NCBI GenBank assembly: GCA_910574285.1
Contig: CAJTAL010000006.1
Span: 101,089-165,088 of the forward strand
Reading direction: 5' to 3'
DNA: 64,000 bases
DNA from: Lachnospiraceae bacterium
GTDB taxonomy: Bacteria > Bacillota > Clostridia > Lachnospirales > Lachnospiraceae
The notes beneath the pieces are model-generated. The model saw only the letters and a list, made by a program, of their open reading frames with translations, did no database searches and had not been told where the DNA came from. The number at the start of each line of letters is the position of its first letter. Positions within the stretch are counted from its first letter, which is position 1. Made by a program: the position numbers and the translations under genes. This document shows, one piece after another, positions 31,945 through 40,883 of the stretch.

Positions 31945-33519
31945 ATGGGAATCTATCTAAATCCTGGGAATGAAAAATTTGCCCAGTGTATTAATTCAGA
32001 AATCTACGTTGATAAAACAGGATTGATTCGTTATTGTAACCGGGTCATGAATTCCCTGCAGAAGTATATCAGTATGAGCAGGCCCCGAAGATTCGGGAAA
32101 TCTGTAACTGCGGACATGCTTGTGGCGTATTACAGCCGTGGATGTGATTCCAGAGAGTTGTTCGCGGGATGTAAGATTTCAAAGGACGAGAACTGTGAAA
32201 AACATTTGAACAAGTATAATGTCCTTTTCTTAAATATGCAGGATTTTTTGAGCCGAACGAATTCTATGGAGAAAATGTTGGATTTACTTAAGAACAGAAT
32301 CGTCCGCGAGATTGTAAATGAATATCCGGAAATCGATTATTTTGATAAGCAAGATTTGATCGGATGTATGCAGGATTTATATGGTGAAGTTGGAATTCCT
32401 TATATTTTCATTATCGACGAATGGGACTGCGTCTTCAGAGAATACAAATCAGAAACCGAAGCACAGAAGATGTATCTTGATTTCCTGCGGGATCTCCTGA
32501 AGGATAAGGGATACATTGCCTTATGCTATATGACTGGAATTCTTCCCATCAAGAAATACGGAACTCACAGTGCACTGAACATGTTTGATGAATTTTCCAT
32601 GACATTCCAGGGAGTGTTGGCAGAGTATGTCGGATTTACGGAGGAAGAGGTCAGGGAATTATGTACGCGTTATCAAATGGACTTTGAGGAGACAAAGAGA
32701 TGGTATGACGGATACTGTCTCGAAGATGTGGGTTCGATCTATAACCCGCGTTCCGTGGTCAGCGCCATGCGTTTCGGCAAATTCCAGTATTACTGGAATC
32801 AGACGGAGACTTTCGAAGCCCTCCGCGTCTACATCGACATGAATTTCGAAGGGCTTAAGGACGCCGTTATTGATATGATCAACGGTAAAAACGGTGTGGC
32901 GGTCAACGTCCGCAGTTTTACAAATGATATGATTACGTTCCATTCCAAAGATGACGTACTGACCCTTCTGGTTCATCTGGGATATCTGGGATACCGCAGC
33001 GACACGGAAGAGGTATTTATCCCGAATCATGAGATTCTGAATGAGTACGTGAATTCCATCAGTAATTCTGACTGGGGGGAAGTGACGGAAGCCCTGAAGA
33101 ATTCCAAAGCCGCGTTGGAGGCGGTCTGGAGAGGTGATGAAGATTATGTCGCGAAGGCGGCGCAGAGAGCGCATTACGAGAGCTCCTATCTGCAGTATAA
33201 CGATGAAAACGCTCTCAGCTACACGATCTCACTGGCATTTTATGTGGCGCGCAATTATTATACGGTAATCAAGGAGATGCCGTCCGGAAAGGGGCGGACG
33301 GATATCGTCTGCATTCCAAGAAAGCAGTTTGCCGGAAAGCCGGCGCTCTTGATTGAGTTGAAGTGGAACCGGACCGCGGAAAGCGCCGTTGATCAGATTA
33401 AGGAAAAATGTTATCCTGAGGCTCTGAAGGAATATACCGGCAGTCTGCTTCTTGTGGGGATTAATTACGATGAAAAGACGAAGGAGCATAGCTGCAGGAT
33501 TGAGTCTTACGAAATGTAA
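31945..33519 (+). CDS. AAA-ASC ATPase with PD-(D/E)XK nuclease domain (PF09820/PF08011 type)
   Basis: The 524-residue protein has the typical opening of this family (GNEKFAQCINSEIYVDKTGLI), a P-loop variant SRPRRFGKSV (about 45-54), Walker B IFIIDEWD (about 152-159), and a C-terminal nuclease-like domain with GRTDIVCI and ALLIELKW (D, E, K). AGAGGAG precedes the start. The family is abundant in gut bacteria and its function is not settled. It lies 24 bases before the response regulator gene, but its strong promoter and different codon use suggest an independent insertion. Confidence 0.9.
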   Translation: MGIYLNPGNEKFAQCINSEIYVDKTGLIRYCNRVMNSLQKYISMSRPRRFGKSVTADMLVAYYSRGCDSRELFAGCKISKDENCEKHLNKYNVLFLNMQDFLSRTNSMEKMLDLLKNRIVREIVNEYPEIDYFDKQDLIGCMQDLYGEVGIPYIFIIDEWDCVFREYKSETEAQKMYLDFLRDLLKDKGYIALCYMTGILPIKKYGTHSALNMFDEFSMTFQGVLAEYVGFTEEEVRELCTRYQMDFEETKRWYDGYCLEDVGSIYNPRSVVSAMRFGKFQYYWNQTETFEALRVYIDMNFEGLKDAVIDMINGKNGVAVNVRSFTNDMITFHSKDDVLTLLVHLGYLGYRSDTEEVFIPNHEILNEYVNSISNSDWGEVTEALKNSKAALEAVWRGDEDYVAKAAQRAHYESSYLQYNDENALSYTISLAFYVARNYYTVIKEMPSGKGRTDIVCIPRKQFAGKPALLIELKWNRTAESAVDQIKEKCYPEALKEYTGSLLLVGINYDEKTKEHSCRIESYEM

Positions 33520-33543
33520 ATACAACGACAGAGGTGACGATAC

Positions 33544-34233
33544 ATGACGAAGATACTGGTCGTAGAGGATGATTTGGCTTTAAGCACCGGACTGTGCTTT
33601 GAATTAGATACAGGCGGATATCTCACGGTGGCATCCTATAATTGTCAGAAAGCGCGGCAGCTTCTTAGAAGCGGCGCTTTCGATCTGATGCTTCTGGATG
33701 TAAATCTTCCGGATGGAAATGGATTCGATCTCTGCCGGGAAATAAAGGAGGAGCTGCCGGACATTCCGGTCATATTTCTTACAGCCAACGATCTGGAGCA
33801 AGACATCCTGAATGGTTTTGACCTGGGAGCGGACGACTATATCACCAAGCCCTTTAACATACAGATATTGAAGCGCCGTATAGAAGTCGCGCTTCGCAGG
33901 CAGGCGTCTGCCGCAAAATCTTCGGCAGACAGTTATAACGACGGGTATCTGTGTCTGGATTTTGGTACGCTGACTGCGGTTAGGGACGGGGAGAAGCTGG
34001 CGATCACTCCCAATGAATACAAGCTTTTGCGGCTCTTAACCGCCAATGCCGGCAATATCGTGACCCGGCATATTCTGTTAGAGAAACTATGGGACTGCGA
34101 CAGCAACTACATCGACGACCATACGCTTACCGTAACCATGAACCGGCTGCGGTCTAAGATAGAGGATGCATCTCATTCCTATATCCGGACTGTCAGGGGA
34201 ATGGGCTACATCTGGACGGGGGCGGGAATATGA
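33544..34233 (+). CDS. OmpR-family response regulator
   Basis: The 229-residue protein has a receiver domain (about 1-120, phospho-acceptor Asp52 in LLDVNLPDGNG, with conserved Lys in TKPF) and a C-terminal winged helix (about 135-225). Its stop overlaps the start of the histidine kinase gene by 4 bases. It probably controls the ABC transporter genes that follow, as in BceR-type systems responding to peptide antibiotics. Confidence 0.92.
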   Translation: MTKILVVEDDLALSTGLCFELDTGGYLTVASYNCQKARQLLRSGAFDLMLLDVNLPDGNGFDLCREIKEELPDIPVIFLTANDLEQDILNGFDLGADDYITKPFNIQILKRRIEVALRRQASAAKSSADSYNDGYLCLDFGTLTAVRDGEKLAITPNEYKLLRLLTANAGNIVTRHILLEKLWDCDSNYIDDHTLTVTMNRLRSKIEDASHSYIRTVRGMGYIWTGAGI

Positions 34234-35285
34234 AGAAGCTTACTAACTGTTCAGAACAAAATTGCAGGTATAGCAGAAGGGGTCCTGACATTCTGCTATT
34301 TGTCATTGCTTTCCTTCTCATCCTCCTGTGCGTACTGTGGGATTACATCCCTCCCTCATGGATACGGATAGTTATCTTGGCCTGCGGCGGCGCCGTGCCT
34401 GGGCTGGTATTTTTGTGGCGGCAGCGGCAGAGACGGCAGCAGTCTGATCTGGCGAATACTGTCTGTGAGACGATAGACGCGCTCATGGATGACCGCGAAC
34501 CGGAGAATTATCATCCTTACGAAGATTCGCAGGTTTCCAAGGTGCAGGGGAAGCTTCTTCAATACTATGACCGTATGCAGGAAGGACGACGGCAGAGCGA
34601 ACAGGATAAGCAGACGATACAGGAGCTGGTCAGTGATATTTCCCATCAGGTGAAAACACCCGTGGCAAATATTCAGATGTTCACGAACATATTACAGCAG
34701 CATCAGCTATCAGAGGAAAAGCGCGCCGAATTTCTCGCGACTATGGCTGCGCAGATCAATAAACTGGATTTTCTGATGCAGTCTCTTATTAAGATGTCCC
34801 GCTTGGAAACCGGGACGTTTACTCTGCATATGGAATCCCAAAGCCTGTATCACACCATCGCACAGGCTGTCAATAGTGTCTGGGGAAAAGCAGATCTGAA
34901 AAATATCCAGATCGACGTAGAGTGTGACAGTGATACCATCGTGCGGCACGATATCAAGTGGACTGCGGAGGCATTGGAGAATATTCTCGACAACGCCGTA
35001 AAATATACGCCGGAGGGCGGAAGCATCCGTGTGACCGTCCGTCCATGGCAGTTTTATACCCGCATCGACATTGCAGATACAGGAATCGGAATTGCTGCCG
35101 AACATTATAACGACATTTTCAAACGGTTCTACCGGGCGCAGGAGGTTTCCGCTGAAGAAGGGGTTGGCCTGGGCCTGTATCTGGCCCGGGGGATACTTAC
35201 CCGTCAGAAGGGATATATTACAGTATCATCAGAACCGGGGACAGGCACAACCTTCTCCGTGTTTATGCTGAACTATTCATCTTAA
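34230..35285 (+). CDS. Sensor histidine kinase, short-loop membrane type
   Basis: The 351-residue protein has two membrane segments (about 21-38 and 43-63) joined by only a few residues, so it has no real extracellular sensor. A HisKA domain has the phospho-acceptor His139 in DISHQVKTP, and a HATPase domain has NILDNAVKYTP and GVGLGLYLARGI. Kinases with this layout usually sense through a partner ABC transporter, here the one encoded just downstream. Confidence 0.92.
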   Translation: MKKLTNCSEQNCRYSRRGPDILLFVIAFLLILLCVLWDYIPPSWIRIVILACGGAVPGLVFLWRQRQRRQQSDLANTVCETIDALMDDREPENYHPYEDSQVSKVQGKLLQYYDRMQEGRRQSEQDKQTIQELVSDISHQVKTPVANIQMFTNILQQHQLSEEKRAEFLATMAAQINKLDFLMQSLIKMSRLETGTFTLHMESQSLYHTIAQAVNSVWGKADLKNIQIDVECDSDTIVRHDIKWTAEALENILDNAVKYTPEGGSIRVTVRPWQFYTRIDIADTGIGIAAEHYNDIFKRFYRAQEVSAEEGVGLGLYLARGILTRQKGYITVSSEPGTGTTFSVFMLNYSS

Positions 35286-35342
35286 GCAGGTATGCCGAGT
35301 TCAAAAAAGATCCAAAGGCAGAAAGGAGACGAAGCGAGACAT

Positions 35343-36020
35343 ATGGATATCGTGACCATACATAACGTGAAGAAATATTTTGGCAAGGGTCCCCGCCAGG
35401 TCAGGGCAATAGACGGCGTCAGCCTTTCCATAGAAAAGAGCAGGTTTACCGCCATTGTCGGCGCGTCCGGTTCCGGCAAGACAACGCTTCTTAATCTGAT
35501 CGGGGGTCTGTATGAGCCCACCGAAGGGACTGTAATCGTAGACGGGATAAATCTGTCCGTACTGACGGAAGAACAACTGACTATATTCCGCCGCAGAAAG
35601 GTGGGTTTTGTCTTCCAGGACTACAATCTTGTGCCGGAACTGACCATTCGGGAGAATATTCTGTTCCCCCTTGCGCTGGATGATTCTTGCCCGGATCAGA
35701 TGTTTTTTGCGCAGATCGTAGAGGCTCTGGGACTTAAGGAGCAGTTAGAAAGGTTTCCTTACATGCTCTCCGGAGGGGGCCAGCAATGTACCGCTATAGC
35801 CAGAGCCCTGATCACCAAACCTTCTGTCGTACTGGCCGACGAGCCCACCGGGAGTTTCGATGCCCGGACCAGCCAGAATGTGGCGGGACTTCTGAAGATG
35901 ACTGCAGAAACATTTCACCAGACATTGATCATGATCACGCATAATCAGGAGCTTGCCCAGCTTGCAGACCGAGTGGTGCGTCTGCAGGACGGGCGCGTTG
36001 TTCCGTCTGCGACTTCTTAG
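35343..36020 (+). CDS. ABC transporter ATP-binding protein with altered signature motif
   Basis: The 225-residue protein belongs to the MacB/LolD/BceA family. Walker A is GASGSGKTT and Walker B VVLADEPTG. The signature reads LSGGGQQCTAIARAL, whereas the usual form is LSGGQQQRVAIARAL; the sister protein at 38832 has the usual form. Cys in place of the conserved Arg may lower ATP turnover. ATG 35343 gives the standard N-terminus (MDIVTIHNVKKYF); ATG 35292, seven bases after the kinase gene, would add 17 residues. It forms an operon with the two-component genes. Confidence 0.85.
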   Translation: MDIVTIHNVKKYFGKGPRQVRAIDGVSLSIEKSRFTAIVGASGSGKTTLLNLIGGLYEPTEGTVIVDGINLSVLTEEQLTIFRRRKVGFVFQDYNLVPELTIRENILFPLALDDSCPDQMFFAQIVEALGLKEQLERFPYMLSGGGQQCTAIARALITKPSVVLADEPTGSFDARTSQNVAGLLKMTAETFHQTLIMITHNQELAQLADRVVRLQDGRVVPSATS

Positions 36021-36161
36021 GAAATATCCTGCGCAATCTGTATCAGTTATTATTCTGCAACTCCTAAGTTACAGAAATGTACCTTTCCTGTACCCTGGCC
36101 GTAACATTGAGGTGTTATGCTCTTATTATAAAAGGAACCGTACATTCAGGAGGTAACATCA

Positions 36162-38753
36162 ATGGAAGAAATGTTGAAAACTCTCACCCGGCGCAGCTTT
36201 GCCGCAGGCAGGATGCGCAATCTGACCGCGGCGCTTGCCATCGCGCTTACAGCGGTTCTGTTCACTTCTGTCACTACCATCGGTATCGGGACGCAGCAGT
36301 CTATGACTCTTACCATGCAGATGCAGAAAGGCAGCAAATCGGACGGCGATTTCCGCAATATGACCGAAGATCAGTTTCAAATGTTAAAGGAGGCAGATTT
36401 TATTGAATCTGCGGGTCTTCGGATGTCTGTAGATTTTCTGTCAAACACAAAACGTCATAATACCGAATTCGATGTCCTGGACGAGGTACAGGCAGAATTA
36501 ACATTCTGCAGTCCCACTCATGGCAAGGCGCCGTCTGCCGCAGACGAGATCGTTGCTTCTGACCTGGCGCTTCGCGATCTGGGAGCTGAACCGGAGGTGG
36601 ACGCAGAAGTAACGATTGAATTCACGGCTCATGGAAGAGAATACAGACTGCCGATGACGGTGTCCGGCTGGTACGAAGCCACGAACGACCAGGTGAGTAT
36701 GATGTGGGCCGGGACTGCTTTTCGTGATGCTTATCCTGACATCTTTCGCTTTACTTATGACCAGGATAAAGATATGGCGGGAACTTATATGTCAGATTTC
36801 ATCGCTGTTAATACGATCGGGCTGCAGGGCAGGATAGATGAGCTGGCGGTTCGTATGGGCGGGAATCCTGACGATATGAATGCGGAAAATTATCTTCCGG
36901 CAACGGTGAATACCGCATCCCATCAGCCATTAGATCCGGAAATATTTATTATGGCGGCAGTCATTGCGGTACTGTTCATCTTCTGCTGTTATCTTTTGAT
37001 TTACAATGTGTTCGACATCGCAGTCATGCAGGAGATCCGCCGTTTTGGGCTGTATCGAACCATAGGCATGAGCAGGCGCCAGGTGAAAAGACTGATTAAC
37101 AGACAGGCGTTATGGCTGTCCTGTATCGGAAGCCCCGTCGGCCTGCTTACCGGCTTTTTCATCGGAAAAGCCGTCCTGCCGCTGATCATGAACACTCTGT
37201 CTACGGAATATAAGAATATCGCGGCGGATGTCTCGCCCTCGCCTGTCATATTCCTTTGCGCGGCGCTTTTAACTTCCCTGACGGTATTCCTCAGCACCCG
37301 GAAACCGGTCAGAGTGGCGGCAAATATCCCTCCCATCGAGGCGTTTCGTTATGTGGAAAGCGGCACAGGGAAACGAACCAGCCGGAAAAGTGGGTTGGGT
37401 GCGGATATCCCGCGTCTTGCCCTGTCCAATCTGGGGAGAAATAAACGCCGCAGTATATTCATCATAGTATCGCTGATGCTTTGCGTAGTGCTGCAAAACA
37501 GTGTCGGAACTGCGGCCGGCAGCCTGGATATAGAGAAACAGGCTGCCTATATGATCCGGACGGATTTTGCAGTCGTCAATGCCGCGGCTATGAACGGGAC
37601 GAAGGGATTCATGTTCCGGGAGGACGGCTTAAGCGAACAGACAATCAAGGCTGTCAATGCACAGCCGGGGGTAACGGATGCTTCCCCCGTTTACAAAAAT
37701 ACCGTGGAGGATACCAACGTAACCTATGACTGGGGTCACAGGTTTGTAGAAGAGGAGGCTGCCAACGAGGACAGCGTGATTGCAGTCCGTTTTGACGAAA
37801 ACTATGCAAACTTTGGCATCGGCGACGACGGGAATCCAGTCTGCAATGTATATGGTATGGAAGAATCCGCTGTTGCCCGGCTTGATCTGCGGGAAGGCAA
37901 GACGGACGCCCATATCCTTTATGAAGAAATGGAGGAGGGGAAAGGCGTCGTTGTAGGCGTCAATGTCAACCGTGCCGATATGTCGATCGATAAAGATTTT
38001 GATTTTATCGATGTGGGCGAGACCATCACCGTCCGCAAAAACGGCGAACCTGTCATGGAGCTTCCTGTACTGGCAAAGGCTGCCGTCAACGGAGATGATC
38101 AGGAGATCGGCTTCACCTGCAACGGTCCTATGGAGGTTGGCGGCGACGGATTATTCTTGTACCTGCCGACCGGCATTTATAAAGAATTGTACGATGAACC
38201 TGTTATTTATAAATATGCTTTTAATGTGGAGGAAAGCCAGCAGGAGAATATGACTGCATTTTTGAATCAATATATAGAGAATGAAGATACCAGCGTCAAT
38301 TACCTTTCCGCCCGGTCTGCCAGAGAGAGCGCTGAAGGAGAGCGTGCGATGATCAGCTTTGTCGGCAGTCTGGTGGGTGTGATCTTCGGCATTGCGGGTA
38401 TATTGAATCTGATCAATATGATGATTACAACCATTCTGACCCGCCGTCATGAGTTTGCGACCATGCAGAGCATCGGAATGACGGCCCGCCAGCTTACAAA
38501 GATGATGATATATGAAAGCGTCTACTATGCGTCCGGAGCCTGCCTGTCAGGAATCGCGGCGGCGGCGCTCTTAGACCTTACGCTCATCCGGAATCTCCTT
38601 GGCTCTATGTGGCATTTTACTTTCCGGTTCACACTGGTGCCTGCATTTGCCGTAAGCGTGATCTTGATGATCGTATCTGTAATCGTTCCGGTTCTGGCTC
38701 TAAGGTTCTTCAATAAGGGCAGTATCGTGGAACAACTGCGGGTGGCGGAGTGA
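36162..38753 (+). CDS. FtsX-domain ABC transporter permease
   Basis: The 863-residue membrane protein has one N-terminal segment (about 22-42), a large extracellular domain (to about 260), three segments with an FtsX domain (about 265-385), a second cytosolic stretch and segment (about 425-450), a second large extracellular domain (to about 725), and a final FtsX set (about 730-855). This is the double-FtsX layout of antimicrobial-peptide and lipoprotein exporters of Gram-positives. AGGAGG lies seven bases before the start. It should work with one or both flanking ATPases. Confidence 0.88.
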   Translation: MEEMLKTLTRRSFAAGRMRNLTAALAIALTAVLFTSVTTIGIGTQQSMTLTMQMQKGSKSDGDFRNMTEDQFQMLKEADFIESAGLRMSVDFLSNTKRHNTEFDVLDEVQAELTFCSPTHGKAPSAADEIVASDLALRDLGAEPEVDAEVTIEFTAHGREYRLPMTVSGWYEATNDQVSMMWAGTAFRDAYPDIFRFTYDQDKDMAGTYMSDFIAVNTIGLQGRIDELAVRMGGNPDDMNAENYLPATVNTASHQPLDPEIFIMAAVIAVLFIFCCYLLIYNVFDIAVMQEIRRFGLYRTIGMSRRQVKRLINRQALWLSCIGSPVGLLTGFFIGKAVLPLIMNTLSTEYKNIAADVSPSPVIFLCAALLTSLTVFLSTRKPVRVAANIPPIEAFRYVESGTGKRTSRKSGLGADIPRLALSNLGRNKRRSIFIIVSLMLCVVLQNSVGTAAGSLDIEKQAAYMIRTDFAVVNAAAMNGTKGFMFREDGLSEQTIKAVNAQPGVTDASPVYKNTVEDTNVTYDWGHRFVEEEAANEDSVIAVRFDENYANFGIGDDGNPVCNVYGMEESAVARLDLREGKTDAHILYEEMEEGKGVVVGVNVNRADMSIDKDFDFIDVGETITVRKNGEPVMELPVLAKAAVNGDDQEIGFTCNGPMEVGGDGLFLYLPTGIYKELYDEPVIYKYAFNVEESQQENMTAFLNQYIENEDTSVNYLSARSARESAEGERAMISFVGSLVGVIFGIAGILNLINMMITTILTRRHEFATMQSIGMTARQLTKMMIYESVYYASGACLSGIAAAALLDLTLIRNLLGSMWHFTFRFTLVPAFAVSVILMIVSVIVPVLALRFFNKGSIVEQLRVAE

Positions 38754-38831
38754 TGATCAGAACCGCCGAAAAGACAGAGACAAGGAAGATTCCAAGAATA
38801 TATACGGGTAAAGAAGGAGGAGCAATATCTT

Positions 38832-39500
38832 ATGGAAAGTATTTTAAAAGCAGAAAACCTTAAAAAATATTACGGCAGAGGCGATACCATGATAAAGGCG
38901 CTGGACGGCGTTGATCTGGAGATTGAACGGGGAAAATTCACCGCGGTAATCGGCACCTCCGGCAGCGGGAAATCCACTCTTCTTAATATGTTGGGCGGTC
39001 TGGATACGCCGACGGAGGGCAGTGTCAGAATCGGCGGCACCGAGCTCTCGGCGCTTGATAATGAACAGGCAACCATCTTCCGGCGTAAGCAGATCGGGTT
39101 CATCTTTCAGAATTATAACCTGGTGCCTGTCCTCACTGTGTGGGAAAATATCGTATTTCCCATCTCACTGGACGGGCAGAAGCCGGACAGATCATTCATC
39201 ATGAAGGTAGTGACATTGCTGGGGCTGGAGACGAAGCTTGACAGTCTGCCGAACAATCTGTCCGGCGGACAGCAGCAGCGTGTGGCTATAGCGCGGGCGC
39301 TTGCCTCCAAGCCGTCTATCATCCTGGCAGATGAACCGACGGGGAACCTGGATTCCAAAACCAGCGACGATGTGATCGGTCTGCTGAAAATGACGAGCCG
39401 GGAATTTCATCAGACGATTGTCATGATAACCCATAATCCGGCGATCGCCCAGATGGCTGACCGCATCGTGCGGATTGAAGACGGGCGTATTGTTGCGTAG
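38832..39500 (+). CDS. ABC transporter ATP-binding protein (canonical)
   Basis: The 222-residue ATPase has Walker A GTSGSGKST, signature LSGGQQQRVAIARAL, Walker B ILADEPTGNLD and the His switch MITHNP, all intact. It is closely similar to the ATPase at 35343 and is probably a duplicate. AAGGAGGAG precedes the ATG. Likely the main energy-supplying subunit for the permease at 36162. Confidence 0.92.
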   Translation: MESILKAENLKKYYGRGDTMIKALDGVDLEIERGKFTAVIGTSGSGKSTLLNMLGGLDTPTEGSVRIGGTELSALDNEQATIFRRKQIGFIFQNYNLVPVLTVWENIVFPISLDGQKPDRSFIMKVVTLLGLETKLDSLPNNLSGGQQQRVAIARALASKPSIILADEPTGNLDSKTSDDVIGLLKMTSREFHQTIVMITHNPAIAQMADRIVRIEDGRIVA

Positions 39501-39509
39501 TAACTATTT

Positions 39510-39547
39510 AACGGGATGGAAATTTGGCTCATCTTCCATCCCGTTTT
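39510..39547. terminator. Terminator between convergent genes
   Basis: AACGGGATGGAA (39510-39521) pairs perfectly with TTCCATCCCGTT (39534-39545), followed by TT. It serves the ABC operon and, on the other strand, the RNase HIII-like gene. Confidence 0.88.
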
Positions 39548-39548
39548 A

Positions 39549-40625
39549 TCATTTAAGAAGTACTTGCTGAACATTTTTAAAACTTTTTTTAGAATATTTA
39601 TCAATGAATTCATCTTTTCTTTCCGGTTTCAGTTTTGAAAAGAAGTCTGACAGAGTGTCTAAGCCCGGATTACCTTTTGGCAGAGATACCTTTCCTTCCG
39701 TCTCCTTTTTGTAAATATTGTTTAAAATATCCTGAACATAATCACAGCCAAGATTACATATATAAGAGCTTATTACGGACGCCAGAGAAACGGCCATGAT
39801 CTTGGAATCAGCTTTGACTGTCATAAATACGCGGCTTGGATCTGCAAGGGAATTAGCGGAAGATAATTCTTTTTTAAACTGATCTATAAACTTTTCGTTT
39901 TTGTCATAGAAATCATCCACTACAATCTCGCTGCCGGGATGCCTTTTATAAACTTCTGTTATTACTTCCAAATGTGCTTCTTTTATGATGTCATTGACAT
40001 TTTCACCATTTTTAAAACATCTTTCATTATATTCCTCGTTTGTAATGATTTTTGTGGCGGAGCAATCCGTAACGAAGAGCTTCTTTTCATTGAGATTATC
40101 TAATAGTTCATCCCATCTGTGAATATGGGTGAGTTCTTCTCCGATCTTTGGGATTGCCTTCAGGATTTCCTTGGAATCATCAACGCCTGATTTGATATAT
40201 TTTTTTACGTCGTCTGCTCCATTTACATATGCGGCGGTGATGATTAAATATTTAAAAGTCTCCCCTTTGCCGGTTTCATCGCTTCCGATTACTTTGTGGC
40301 CGAAGTTCAAGTCTGCAATAAGGGGAGAAGAAATGTTTGATTCTTCTACAGGATTATGGTTGAGACGCATATCCTTTTCGCGAAATTCTTGATAATCAGC
40401 ATTGCGGCCGCACATTAAAATTTTGCCGTTTCTACTTTTTTCGCCTTTTTCACAGGTATCTTTGTATGTTTTGATAAAACTGCCGTTATTGAATTTATAA
40501 TACTTTTCAACGTTATTTTCGGTGGAAGCAACTCTGTACTTCCCGTACTTTTCTTCAATCCAGTTCAATGTTCTGTCTTTATCTGTCGGTATGAATGAAT
40601 AATGATCTTTGGTTTCTTTTCTCAT
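39549..40625 (-). CDS. RNase HIII-like ribonuclease
   Basis: The 358-residue protein has the RNase HII/HIII catalytic residues: GSDETGKGE (Asp116, Glu117), VDDSK (about 148-152), IVVDDF (Asp237) and KADSKIMAVSLASVISSY (Asp273). The first 100 residues, before the catalytic domain, occupy the place of the substrate-binding domain of RNase HIII but show no sequence I recognise. The enzyme should cleave the RNA strand of RNA:DNA hybrids. It is divergent from, and probably works with, the hybrid-binding AAA+ protease at 40884. Sequence is unusual and AT-rich compared with housekeeping rnhB/rnhC, so it is unlikely to be the core genome copy. Confidence 0.8.
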   Translation of the reverse strand: MRKETKDHYSFIPTDKDRTLNWIEEKYGKYRVASTENNVEKYYKFNNGSFIKTYKDTCEKGEKSRNGKILMCGRNADYQEFREKDMRLNHNPVEESNISSPLIADLNFGHKVIGSDETGKGETFKYLIITAAYVNGADDVKKYIKSGVDDSKEILKAIPKIGEELTHIHRWDELLDNLNEKKLFVTDCSATKIITNEEYNERCFKNGENVNDIIKEAHLEVITEVYKRHPGSEIVVDDFYDKNEKFIDQFKKELSSANSLADPSRVFMTVKADSKIMAVSLASVISSYICNLGCDYVQDILNNIYKKETEGKVSLPKGNPGLDTLSDFFSKLKPERKDEFIDKYSKKSFKNVQQVLLK

Positions 40626-40679
40626 ATTTGCTCTCTTTTCAATATTTGTGGTTCGGGATTATTTAATAGATATTCAAAT

Positions 40680-40708
40680 ATTTTATCACTGGCTTTCTGT
40701 CATGTCAA
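40680..40708 (-). promoter_or_regulatory. Promoter of the RNase HIII-like gene
   Basis: On the minus strand TTGACA (40703-40708), 17 bases and TAAAAT (40680-40685). Confidence 0.8.
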
Positions 40709-40720
40709 GAAATGCGGAAA

Positions 40721-40761
40721 TTTGCCGCTATTTGCTGCTGTTTATCGTTATTTTGCCGTTA
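40721..40761. repeat. Four 10-base direct repeats between the divergent genes
   Basis: TTTGCCGCTA, TTTGCTGCTG, TTTATCGTTA and TTTTGCCGTTA follow one another with helical-turn spacing just upstream of the RNase gene promoter. They could be an operator array for a regulator of both genes. Confidence 0.5.
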
Positions 40762-40841
40762 GTTTTCACACTGTCATAGGTACAAAAGCTTTATAGAAAA
40801 GTGCCTGTTGCCTTGTAGGTATCCCGATGTTATGTTAATAT

Positions 40842-40847
40842 TATAAT
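40842..40847 (+). promoter_or_regulatory. -10 element of the hybrid-binding AAA+ protease gene
   Basis: TATAAT at 40842-40847 is 36 bases before the start codon; no good -35 is visible, which would fit an activator-dependent promoter. Confidence 0.5.
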
Positions 40848-40883
40848 CAACTGACTTTGAAGCAGAAGAGAAAGGGATATTCT

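Noticed and set aside
36077..36406. ORF overlapping the start of the FtsX permease gene
   Set aside because: Different frame from the well-supported permease, no recognisable product.
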